The notes under the pieces were generated by a model that searched no databases, was not told the DNA's origin, and saw only the letters and a program-made list of their open reading frames with translations. 57,263 nt of DNA from a bacterium (lineage in GTDB: Bacteria; Patescibacteriota; Minisyncoccia; UBA6257; JAUSGH01): contig JAUSGH010000004.1 of the NCBI GenBank assembly GCA_030649055.1, forward strand, positions 1-57,263, in the 5' to 3' direction. The position numbers and the translations under genes are program-made. Numbering within the stretch: position 1 is the first letter of the stretch; every line of letters begins with the position of its first letter. This document shows, one piece after another, positions 15,047-21,997 of this stretch.

Positions 15047-15388
15047 TTACCGTCTCACAAGATCCGTCTGCCTCAGCTGATGCTCGAGCTCCTTGATGCG
15101 CTTCGCGAGGTACTCCGCGTGCTCGGACTTCACCTCCGACGCGAACTCCGTGGAGAAAATCGCCTCCGCGATGTGGGGGATGTTTCCCTGCAGGGAAACA
15201 TCCCCACAGTACGGGAACTCGTGCAGTGCCAACTGGCACTGCTCCACGAATTCATACGGCGTGAGTCGCGAGAAGAGATGCGCGGAGAGAGATGCCCCGA
15301 AGTCGCGGAGCTTCATGTTGCAGGCCGGGATGTAGTCCCGGAGTCTCCGCAACCTGTTCTTCGCCTCGCTCATGTCAATCGCTTTGTG
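15047..15388 (-). CDS. Hypothetical protein inserted between pilB and pilC on the opposite strand
   Basis: It has 113 residues and no recognised family. The sequence is mixed charged/hydrophobic with an Arg-rich start (NRLRRLRDYIPACNMKLRDF) and a C-terminal helix likely to be coiled coil (HAEYLAKRIKELEHQLRQ). The middle, GDVSLQGNIP, is encoded by a perfect 30-bp palindrome. A downstream terminator supports a real transcription unit. Together with that terminator it lies between two direct repeats (14913-14991 and 15510-15582) and breaks the otherwise co-directional pil operon, so it may have arrived as one block. ATG 15388 was chosen; the frame stays open to 15499, so the start is uncertain. 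Confidence 0.5.
   Translation of the reverse strand, partial: HKAIDMSEAKNRLRRLRDYIPACNMKLRDFGASLSAHLFSRLTPYEFVEQCQLALHEFPYCGDVSLQGNIPHIAEAIFSTEFASEVKSEHAEYLAKRIKELEHQLRQTDLVRR
15176..15205. repeat. Perfect 30-bp palindrome inside the hypothetical gene
   Basis: GGGGATGTTTCCCTG (15176-15190) is followed at once by its exact reverse complement (15191-15205), centred on TGCA. The outer TGTG/CACA extends it with one bulge. Confidence 0.9.
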
Positions 15389-15509
15389 CATCCCACACCA
15401 CCCTTTCTTGGGTTTTGCAACAACTGAATGCGTGGAAAGTAGCACAATGCCACCCTCCGAAACTGTCCATAGTATGGCAAAGGCCGCAAGGGAAGTCAAG
15501 TGTTTGAGT

Positions 15510-15582
15510 TGTCATCCTGAGGTCGCCTAAGGTGACCGAAGGATCTCTTGGGATTCTTCGGGCTGCTACCCTCAGAATGACA
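15510..15582 (+). repeat. TGTCATCCTGAG-type repeat, copy 2 of a direct pair
   Basis: It has the same left half as 14913-14991. It ends CAGAATGACA and closes the block that holds the minus-strand gene. The pilC -10 box begins 12 bases later. Confidence 0.8.
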
Positions 15583-15607
15583 TCGGGCGCATGCTATAAT
15601 TATGTTA

Positions 15608-16675
15608 ATGGCTTCTCCGTTCAAAAACGCATTTTTACATGTCAGCGTGCAGGAGCAAATTCTTTTTGCTCGGCATCTTGCGATTATGACGAAAGCCGGC
15701 ATGTCACTGTTGGATAGCTTGCAAATGTTGAAGCGCCAATCAAAGTCGCGGTCCATGAAGATTATTCTGGAGGAGGCGACGAGGGCGGTGACAAATGGGC
15801 AGTTTCTCGCGGTGGCGCTGGAACCGTACGCAAACGTGTTTGGCGAGCTTTTTATCAACATCCTTCGCATCGGTGAGTCCAGCGGCACGCTGCCGGAAAA
15901 CCTGAATTATCTCGCGCAAGAATTGACGAAGAAGCGGCAGCTGGCGACAAAAATTAAAGGCGCGCTGTTTTACCCGTTAATTATTTTAATCGGCACGACC
16001 GGCATCATCACCTTGCTTGTCACGTTTGTGCTGCCGAAGATTCTGCCCGTGTTTCAATCACTCAATGTCACCCTGCCGCTTCCGACGCGCATCCTTATTG
16101 GGATTTCTGATTTTGCCCAGCACTACACGTTGTATATGTTCGCGGGGCTTGCCGTGATCATTGTCGCGTTCATGGCGCTGCTTCGCATACGGTCATTCCA
16201 GTACCTGGTGCAGCGCGGACTACTTGCGTTGCCGATTGCGGGTACCTTAATGCAGCAGGTGAATTTGGTGAGTTTCGCGCGCACACTCGGGATACTGTTG
16301 AAGAGCGGCTCAAAGATTGTCGAGTCGGTGAATACGGCCGGGATGACGCTCAACAACTTGGTATTCCGGGACGCGCTCTCCGGCGCCGCCGACGATATCA
16401 GAAAAGGGGAGCAACTCTCCGAGCATTTGGGAAAACGGGCGAACCTCTTTCCGGATATGCTGACGCAGATGATTATGGTGGGCGAAAGCACGGGAAATTT
16501 AAGCGAAACACTGCTGTATCTCGGGGAATATTACGAGGAGGAAGTGGATAACGCGACCAAAAATCTTTCCACGGTGCTGGAGCCGCTGTTGCTCATTATT
16601 ATGGGATTGATTGTCGGCTTTGTTGCAATCGCGATTATTACGCCGATTTATAGCATCACGCAGGGAATTAAGTAG
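15608..16675 (+). CDS. pilC: Type IV pilus inner-membrane platform protein (PilC/GspF)
   Basis: PilC is the membrane platform on which the assembly ATPase acts. Its 355 residues hold the duplicated GspF domain. Repeat 1 is cytoplasmic (FARHLAIMTKAGMSLLDSLQ, then GESSGTLPENL), followed by TM helices near residues 120-145. Repeat 2 (SFARTLGILLKSGSKIVES, then VGESTGNLSETLLYL) is followed by the last TM (LEPLLLIIMGLIVGFVAIAI). I chose ATG 15608, which lies 7 bases after TATAAT (15595-15600) and gives MASPFKN; ATG 15602 is one base after the box. The operon continues to the pilin genes after a repeat at 16689. Confidence 0.92.
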   Translation: MASPFKNAFLHVSVQEQILFARHLAIMTKAGMSLLDSLQMLKRQSKSRSMKIILEEATRAVTNGQFLAVALEPYANVFGELFINILRIGESSGTLPENLNYLAQELTKKRQLATKIKGALFYPLIILIGTTGIITLLVTFVLPKILPVFQSLNVTLPLPTRILIGISDFAQHYTLYMFAGLAVIIVAFMALLRIRSFQYLVQRGLLALPIAGTLMQQVNLVSFARTLGILLKSGSKIVESVNTAGMTLNNLVFRDALSGAADDIRKGEQLSEHLGKRANLFPDMLTQMIMVGESTGNLSETLLYLGEYYEEEVDNATKNLSTVLEPLLLIIMGLIVGFVAIAIITPIYSITQGIK

Positions 16676-16688
16676 CGACTACACCCTT

Positions 16689-16762
16689 TGTCATTCCGGA
16701 CTTGATCCGGAATCCAGAAGCGCGGATACGTTTTCTGGATTCCCGCCTTCGCGGGAATGACA
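16689..16762. repeat. 74-bp palindromic repeat, TGTCAT-family
   Basis: TGTCATTCC at 16689 and GGAATGACA ending at 16762 are perfect terminal inverted repeats. Internal CCGGA/TCCGG and CCCGC/GCGGG hairpins resemble those at 1389-1467. Confidence 0.8.
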
Positions 16763-16787
16763 TGAGTAGCCTAACGTCTAAAGCGCT

Positions 16788-17222
16788 ATGAAAAAAAATA
16801 CCGAACGCGGCGCGACACTCATGGAAATAGTCGTGGTTATCGGCATTGCCGGCGTGCTGTTGGGCATGGGGCTTCCGATGACGTGGGATTTTTACTTAAC
16901 CAGCGAACTGCGCGCGGAACGTGCAAATGCTGTTCAATATCTCCGCGTCGCCCGCACGCGCGCGCTGAGCAACAGGGGGGAATCAGCGCACGGCGTGGCG
17001 CTTGTGGGCGCCAACTTTGTTGTTTTTGAAGGGGCAAACTACGCGGGGCGGAATGTGATGCGCGACCAGGCATTTCCGCGGTCATTCGGAATTACGGCAA
17101 CGGGCACGATGGAGTTTGTGTTTGCGGCTCTTTCCGGCAGAAGTGCTTCGGCGTCCACGACCTTTATGACCGTAAGCGGTTCAACAACGGTGCGCGTAAA
17201 CACGGAGGGGCTGGTCCAATAA
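16788..17222 (+). CDS. Type IV prepilin-like protein (GspH/FimT type)
   Basis: It has 144 residues. The leader is short and basic (MKKNTERG) and is cut before ATLMEIVVVIGIAGVLLGMG, a class III signal with Glu at position 5 of the mature protein. The mature body is small and beta-rich (GVALVGANFVVFEG, SGSTTVRVNTEGLVQ), as in minor pilins of the GspH/FimT kind. It is the first of five pilin-like genes after pilC and its leader lacks the octamer repeats found in the next ones. It probably primes or tips the pilus. Confidence 0.85.
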   Translation: MKKNTERGATLMEIVVVIGIAGVLLGMGLPMTWDFYLTSELRAERANAVQYLRVARTRALSNRGESAHGVALVGANFVVFEGANYAGRNVMRDQAFPRSFGITATGTMEFVFAALSGRSASASTTFMTVSGSTTVRVNTEGLVQ

Positions 17223-17226
17223 AAGC

Positions 17227-18699
17227 ATGGGAGCAAGTAAACAAAAAAACACGGGAACGAAAGGGTCGCGTAACGTTGCTTCATTGCTTCATTGCTTCAT
17301 TGCTTCACATAATGGACAGTCACTCGTAGAAGTGCTTGTCGCTATTGGCATTTTCTTGGTTATCACGGGGAGCGTTGTTACGATGATTTCCGGCGGACAG
17401 GATTTGCTTTCTGATACCACGCAGGCGACACAGTCGGCTGAATATGCCGCTGAGGGCTTGGAGGCGGTGCGCGCCATTCGCGACGCGGATTGGGGCGCCT
17501 TAACGGACGGGACGCACGGCATCACACTTTCCGGAAATGATTGGCAGTTCAGCGGATCATCGGACGCGAGGGATATTTATACGCGAAGCGTGAGCGTCGC
17601 GACTGTGGACGCGAACACAAAAATCGCGACCACCACTGTTACGTGGATGACTGACCCGCTCCGTCCGCAACGCATTGAAATTGCACAAACGCTTACCGCG
17701 TGGCAGACTGCGTCACCAACGCTTTGTACGTTGAGTGGCGATTGGGCGCATCCGCGCATTTTGGGAACGGCGGATTTGGGACCCGGGCGCAGCGGAACGG
17801 ACGTCGAGGTTGCGACAACGACGGTATACGTCTCCAGCATCGCTTCTGATTCGAGCAAAAAAGATTTTTCAATCTATAACGCGTCAAATCCCGCGAGCTT
17901 ACAGTTGCTTGGTGAGGTAAACGTTGGGGGCGGTATTAACGAATTTGTATTGCATAGCGGATATATATTTGCGGTTTCATCGGACGACTCCGAAGAGTTT
18001 AAGGTGATTGACGTGCGGAACCCCGCCGCTCCGGTTGAGGTCGCGGACATCAATCTTGGCGGAAGCGGCAACGCGAACAGCATCGCGTATTGGAAAGACC
18101 ATGTGTTCATCGGCAGAAATTATAGCAGCACTTATGAAGAGTTGGTAGTTGTTGACGTCACGAATCCCATAAATCCCCTTATCGCCATGGAACTTGATAT
18201 AGGCGCGTCAATGCTCAAGATGTACGCCTTCAATGATCGGTTGTATTCCGCATACTATAATTTAACCGAGGATATTATCGTGCGCGACATTACAAACCCC
18301 CCCGCGGCGCCGCTTGTCACAACCTGGGACATTGGCACCGATGACGTGTATGGTATGTACGCCGGCGGCGATGAGTCGGTATTTATGGTCGGGACGGACT
18401 GGGGACATACAGTGAAATACGTTGATGCGACAACCGTCACAAGCCCTATCACCGTCGCCTCAGTGGATGTTGGCGGCCGCGCGTGGGATGTGTATGGCGT
18501 TGGAGCGTGGGCGGTGGCGGGAACAGACAATTCTAATGCGGAGTTTCAGGTGCTCGATATTTCAACGCCGAGCAACATGCGCGTAGTGGCCTCATTGAAT
18601 CTCTCACAGCTTATCAGCGCGACCGCGTGTTATGGCAATGCGGTATACGCCGCGGTACGGAGCAACGATGCGCTGCAGATTATCGGACCGGGACTATGA
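17227..18699 (+). CDS. Prepilin-like protein fused to an LVIVD-type beta-propeller
   Basis: It has 490 residues. The N-terminal leader of about 30 residues is partly encoded by four TTGCTTCA octamers. It is followed by the pilin helix GQSLVEVLVAIGIFLVITGSVV. Residues about 150-490 hold repeated LVIVD motifs: FSIYNASNPASL, FKVIDVRNPAAPVEVAD, LVVVDVTNPINPL, IIVRDITNPPAAPL and FQVLDISTPSNM, a pattern of propeller blades seen in surface proteins. This suggests a pilus-tip or surface adhesin carrying a propeller head. The cleavage site is less classical (N-G before QSLVE). The stop overlaps the next start by ATGA, so the two are probably translated together. Confidence 0.85.
   Translation: MGASKQKNTGTKGSRNVASLLHCFIASHNGQSLVEVLVAIGIFLVITGSVVTMISGGQDLLSDTTQATQSAEYAAEGLEAVRAIRDADWGALTDGTHGITLSGNDWQFSGSSDARDIYTRSVSVATVDANTKIATTTVTWMTDPLRPQRIEIAQTLTAWQTASPTLCTLSGDWAHPRILGTADLGPGRSGTDVEVATTTVYVSSIASDSSKKDFSIYNASNPASLQLLGEVNVGGGINEFVLHSGYIFAVSSDDSEEFKVIDVRNPAAPVEVADINLGGSGNANSIAYWKDHVFIGRNYSSTYEELVVVDVTNPINPLIAMELDIGASMLKMYAFNDRLYSAYYNLTEDIIVRDITNPPAAPLVTTWDIGTDDVYGMYAGGDESVFMVGTDWGHTVKYVDATTVTSPITVASVDVGGRAWDVYGVGAWAVAGTDNSNAEFQVLDISTPSNMRVVASLNLSQLISATACYGNAVYAAVRSNDALQIIGPGL
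17276..17307 (+). repeat. Four tandem TTGCTTCA octamers in a prepilin leader
   Basis: Four exact 8-bp units (17276, 17284, 17292, 17300) lie inside the coding leader. Eight is not a multiple of three, so gain or loss of one unit would shift the frame. Confidence 0.85.
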
Positions 18700-19256
18700 C
18701 AATAAAGCAACGAAGCAACGAAGCAACGAAGCATGAAGGCAAGCGAGCCATTGCCCCACTGTTTTTATGTTTTTATGCTTTTATGCATGGCCGCCGTGGC
18801 CTCTCGCTTATTGAAACATTGCTCTACACGCTTATCGTTGGAATTATTATAAGCGGATTTTTATTTTTTATTTATGGCGTTTTGACGGCGACGGAGCGGT
18901 CACAGGGGAATATGGAGCTCGCGGACGCGAAGTTGTTTGTTGAGCAAAAGTTGGAATGGGCGCTCATGGGAGTTTCCGCAATCACTGTTCCGGCAGCGAA
19001 CGCGACCGGCGGGACGCTCACACTCACGAAGGTGAATTTCGGCGAAAATCCGATTACGGTTGACGCGCAAAACGGCGTACTGCGCTTCCAAGCCGGCGCA
19101 GGAACTCCGGTGCCGATTACACCGCCGGAAGTTGCGGTGTCAAGCCTGTTGTTTGACCACATTGTCTCCGGCTTTCACGAGCGGCTGCGCGTCACGGCGC
19201 TTCTGACGGGACGCTACGCGACCACAAGTATTGACCAGACGATTATCGTCAAATAA
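18696..19256 (+). CDS. Type IV prepilin-like protein (GspJ/PilW-like)
   Basis: It has 186 residues, with ATG 18696 overlapping the previous TGA. The long leader (MTIKQRSNEATKHEGKRAIA onward) is built from three AAGCAACG octamers and a T-rich stretch, and ends RRG. The mature start LSLIETLLYTLIVGIIISG has the usual Glu5. The body contains a charged helix (ELADAKLFVEQKLEWALMG) and a beta domain. Its size and position suggest a minor pilin. Downstream spacing to the next gene is 5 bases. Confidence 0.82.
   Translation: MTIKQRSNEATKHEGKRAIAPLFLCFYAFMHGRRGLSLIETLLYTLIVGIIISGFLFFIYGVLTATERSQGNMELADAKLFVEQKLEWALMGVSAITVPAANATGGTLTLTKVNFGENPITVDAQNGVLRFQAGAGTPVPITPPEVAVSSLLFDHIVSGFHERLRVTALLTGRYATTSIDQTIIVK
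18705..18728 (+). repeat. Three tandem AAGCAACG octamers in a prepilin leader
   Basis: There are units at 18705, 18713 and 18721. They are related by reverse complement, with changes, to the TTGCTTCA units at 17276. Confidence 0.8.
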
Positions 19257-19261
19257 AAAAC

Positions 19262-19735
19262 ATGGAAGCAAAAAAACAAAAAAACATAAAAGCAAAAGGG
19301 CGGAGAGGCGTTGCTTCGTTGCTTCGTTGTTCTATTGTTTCATTTGATGACCGTCGCGAAGCCGGCTATCTCGCGATCACCGTCGCGCTCATTTTTTCGC
19401 TTATCGCGCTTTTTGTGTCGGCAGCGCTCGGCACACGAACGCTCCTCGCGCGGTTTAATCGGTTAGAGTATCTCAATAAGAAAACGAGTTTTGTTATCGC
19501 GCGTTCATGCGATGACGTTGCGTTACTCCGCCTTCGCGCGGATCCTGCCTACGCCGGAAACGAAACGGTCAGCGTCGGTGGTACGACCTGTACGATTTTC
19601 CCTATTGAGAGTGTGCCGCCGAACACGGTTATTAAAACGAAGGCGGTCGTTTCACGCGCGACTACAAACCTCAAATTTACTGTGAATTCGAAATTACAGC
19701 ATATCTCACTTGAGGAGCTGACCGTACTCCCGTAG
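19262..19735 (+). CDS. PilX-like minor pilin / pilus-associated membrane protein
   Basis: It has 157 residues. The leader MEAKKQKNIKAKGRRGVASL is again repeat-like at the DNA level, with TTGCTTCG units. The hydrophobic helix EAGYLAITVALIFSLIALFV lacks the classical FTLIE box but has the layout of PilX proteins (E-A/G, then a long helix and ALGTRTLLARF). Two cysteines are in the small C-terminal domain (SCDD, TTCTIF). It follows the previous pilin by 5 bases and is presumably in the same operon. Confidence 0.7.
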   Translation: MEAKKQKNIKAKGRRGVASLLRCSIVSFDDRREAGYLAITVALIFSLIALFVSAALGTRTLLARFNRLEYLNKKTSFVIARSCDDVALLRLRADPAYAGNETVSVGGTTCTIFPIESVPPNTVIKTKAVVSRATTNLKFTVNSKLQHISLEELTVLP

Positions 19736-19764
19736 ACTGATGATATGAATCGCAAAGGATTTAC

Positions 19765-19888
19765 CCTGTGCTACAAGCGGTGGCGAAGCGCAAAATTATT
19801 TATCTTATAACACATCTTATGCCAAGCTCGTCATCGCGTATATTAAAGAAGTTCGGAACAACTCAACCTTCCACCGCTTGTAGCACGG
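19765..19888. mobile_element. 124-bp TIR element inserted in a pilin gene (7-bp target duplication)
   Basis: The ends CCTGTGCTACAAGCGGTGG (19765-19783) and CCACCGCTTGTAGCACGG (19871-19888) are inverted repeats. The flanks GATTTAC (19758-19764) and GGTTTAC (19889-19895) look like a 7-bp target duplication with one change. It carries no transposase frame. It is the same family as 24428-24552 and 41437-41552, although the inner half of the arms differs while still pairing. Confidence 0.8.
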
Positions 19889-20328
19889 GGTTTACGCTTA
19901 TTGAACTTATCATCGCGAGCGCGCTCGTGATGATTACGGCCGGCGTGGCGATGGTGTGGCTAAATCCCTCGGCTCAATTCGCTTCGGCGCGCAATACGCG
20001 GCGTAGCGCGGATATTAACGCCATCGCGAACGCCATCGGGCAGAAAATCGCGGATAATAGGGGCGTTTTTACGTGTACCGGCGGGGCGCTTCCCACGAAT
20101 GCGGCGACAATAATGGCGACGAGCTCGGGTAATTATAATATTGCGCCGTGTCTCGTTCCCGCATATCTCGCTACATTTCCTTATGATCCTGCGGCGCCGG
20201 GGGCAAGCTACGTCAGCGTCAGCAGTTATGATTCGAGGTACACGGTGCGCGCAAGTTCAACGACGGGAATCATCACCATCGCGGCGCCATACGCGGAGCT
20301 TGGCGCGGTTATAACGGTGTCGCGCTGA
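19819..20328 (+). CDS. Type IV pilin (candidate major pilin) with a transposon-derived leader
   Basis: The mature part GFTLIELIIASALVMITAGV is a textbook class III pilin start, followed by a body with two cysteines (FTCTGG, APCLVP). The original start was probably ATG 19745 (MNRKGFTL), but a TIR element now separates that leader from the pilin, and that frame stops inside the element. ATG 19819, inside the element, is in frame and gives a 24-residue leader ending STG before FTLIE, so prepilin peptidase could still process it. A GTG at 19768 is also in frame. The gene is either rescued by the element or an inactive allele. Confidence 0.65.
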   Translation: MPSSSSRILKKFGTTQPSTACSTGFTLIELIIASALVMITAGVAMVWLNPSAQFASARNTRRSADINAIANAIGQKIADNRGVFTCTGGALPTNAATIMATSSGNYNIAPCLVPAYLATFPYDPAAPGASYVSVSSYDSRYTVRASSTTGIITIAAPYAELGAVITVSR

Positions 20329-20389
20329 ATTCCGGAAAAGTGGGGATATGTTCGAGATAGGTTTTTAATCTCGTGGTACACTTCTAGTC

Positions 20390-20785
20390 ATGGGTGAAGA
20401 CGCTGGAAAAAATAAAAAGATTGTTCTCGTTGTTGAGGATGAAAAGCCGCTCGCGGAGGCAATCGGGGAGTATTTGGGCGGCGTGGGGTACGACGTGAAG
20501 AACGCCTATAACGGCAACGAAGCGCTGAAAATGCTCCAGACGATGACGCCCGACGTAGTGCTCTTGGACATCGTGCTTCCGGAGATGAACGGCGTCGCGG
20601 TGTTGAAGGCGATGCAGGACGAGTCCTCGCCCGCGAGAAACGTCCCGGTGATTGTATTTAGTAATCTTGTCGGGGAGAAGGCGTGGATTGAGCAGATGGG
20701 GCTGCGCGTCGTGGATTATCTTGTGAAGGCAAATAGTTCGTTGGCCGAGGTTGCAGCAAAAGTGAAACAAGTATTAGGGCTTTAG
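20390..20785 (+). CDS. Response regulator receiver protein (CheY-like, stand-alone)
   Basis: It has 131 residues and is a single receiver domain without an output domain. The acidic pair is in VEDEKPL, the phospho-acceptor Asp in VVLLDIVLPEMNG, the Thr/Ser position in VIVFSNL and the Lys in LVKANSS. It probably receives phosphate from a histidine kinase such as those at 24.5-27.5 kb. TACACT (20377-20382) lies 7 bases before ATG, fitting a leaderless transcript. It follows the pilus operon, so control of pilus activity is one possibility; the acyltransferase/ThiF genes start 41 bases downstream. Confidence 0.88.
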   Translation: MGEDAGKNKKIVLVVEDEKPLAEAIGEYLGGVGYDVKNAYNGNEALKMLQTMTPDVVLLDIVLPEMNGVAVLKAMQDESSPARNVPVIVFSNLVGEKAWIEQMGLRVVDYLVKANSSLAEVAAKVKQVLGL

Positions 20786-20826
20786 AAGACGGGCGCATCA
20801 CCAATGAGTACAGTTGATTAAGTTCT

Positions 20827-21993
20827 ATGACGCGCAAAAAACCATCACGCGCTGACGCGGCACTCGCTCTGCAGCGCGATCCGTATCTCGAAATAGTGCC
20901 GCGTCTCGAGCCGCGGGCGTTGCGCGCGCTCATACGCGAGCTTCCGAAGCCCGCCGCGCGCTATTGCGCGGGCGGGGTAGCGATTGATGTGTTCTGCGCC
21001 AAGCATTTGTATCATCCGTCGTGGGTAAACCCCTCATTATTCCGTCTTGCCATTGACGCGCGCGGCTCGTATTACCGTTATGGGGATTATCCGCCGTTGG
21101 ACGCGCTGGATCGTAAAGCCGCGGTATACCTCGCGCGTATTCGCTATAGCGACGGCCGCGGAGAAAATAAAATCCCGACGGAAGAATGGCTGAGCGCTCG
21201 TTTTATCCCATGGCGTGGAACGCCGTATGGCTACGATGATTTAAAACTCTGCGCGCACAAAGGAAGGGCTATTGACTATTGGGTGCAGAAAAAGTTTCCG
21301 CGTCCGGAGGGCACGCCGTCGTTGGTATCCATCTCCCGCGTGTGCGGCATTCCTCCGTATCCAACGCGCGCAAGCGATAAGCAAGGAGAAACGCGTCGGG
21401 TAAAGCACGCGTACACGGCGTTAGCGTTTACGGCAATGAATGACGCGTTTTTTAACGCCGGCAATCGCGCGGCGCAGGAGTTCTCCCATGTGACAACGCT
21501 GATGCACGACGCGCTGGTTGGCCGGGCGCTTACATACACTAAAGGGAAAAAGCGCGCCGCGATGCGCTTTGTTCCGGCGCATCGGACGCTGGGACTAAGG
21601 GCGCCGGTACGGCTCGCCCGCGACGGGTTTGCGGCATCGTATTGCCACCGGTTTCCACAATATTTTTTGGATATAAAGAAGCTGCTCGGCGCATTGCGCG
21701 GTGTTGTGCGTCGTGGCGACATATCACACGCAACGCTTGCGCATTATTTAGGCGAAACAGCTGATCCGGAAGCGTTACTGCGGTTTGATGATATGCACAT
21801 CTCGGCGCTTCATGGGTTGGGGAAGTTGCTTTCCGCGGAGGGGCCGCTCCATGCCGCAAAAATTTCCGGCGAAGAATTGCGCCGCAGGGTGAGTAGGGTG
21901 CCCGACGGTCCCGCGTTGCACATGATGACAAGTGTTGCGTGGTCGGCGAGCGTCGCGATGTTTTGCCGAGATGCCGGTATAGCAAAGTTGTAA
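20827..21993 (+). CDS. Acyltransferase-like protein (autoinducer-synthase / FeeM-like GNAT, tentative)
   Basis: It has 388 residues and is basic, with no TM helix. The central part resembles N-acyl amino acid synthases and LuxI-related GNATs: KAAVYLARIRYSDG, then TEEWLSARFIP, then SLVSISRVCGI (like the ExSR motif), and later MHDALVGRALTYTKGKK with AHRTLGLRAPVRLARDG (like the 'small helix, then G-x-R-x-P' end). This match is by eye and is the main uncertainty. If correct, it would transfer an acyl chain to an amine to make a lipid or signal. It ends 4 bases before the ThiF-like gene (ATG overlaps the stop region), so the two are almost surely co-translated. Confidence 0.5.
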   Translation: MTRKKPSRADAALALQRDPYLEIVPRLEPRALRALIRELPKPAARYCAGGVAIDVFCAKHLYHPSWVNPSLFRLAIDARGSYYRYGDYPPLDALDRKAAVYLARIRYSDGRGENKIPTEEWLSARFIPWRGTPYGYDDLKLCAHKGRAIDYWVQKKFPRPEGTPSLVSISRVCGIPPYPTRASDKQGETRRVKHAYTALAFTAMNDAFFNAGNRAAQEFSHVTTLMHDALVGRALTYTKGKKRAAMRFVPAHRTLGLRAPVRLARDGFAASYCHRFPQYFLDIKKLLGALRGVVRRGDISHATLAHYLGETADPEALLRFDDMHISALHGLGKLLSAEGPLHAAKISGEELRRRVSRVPDGPALHMMTSVAWSASVAMFCRDAGIAKL

Positions 21994-21997
21994 TGCC

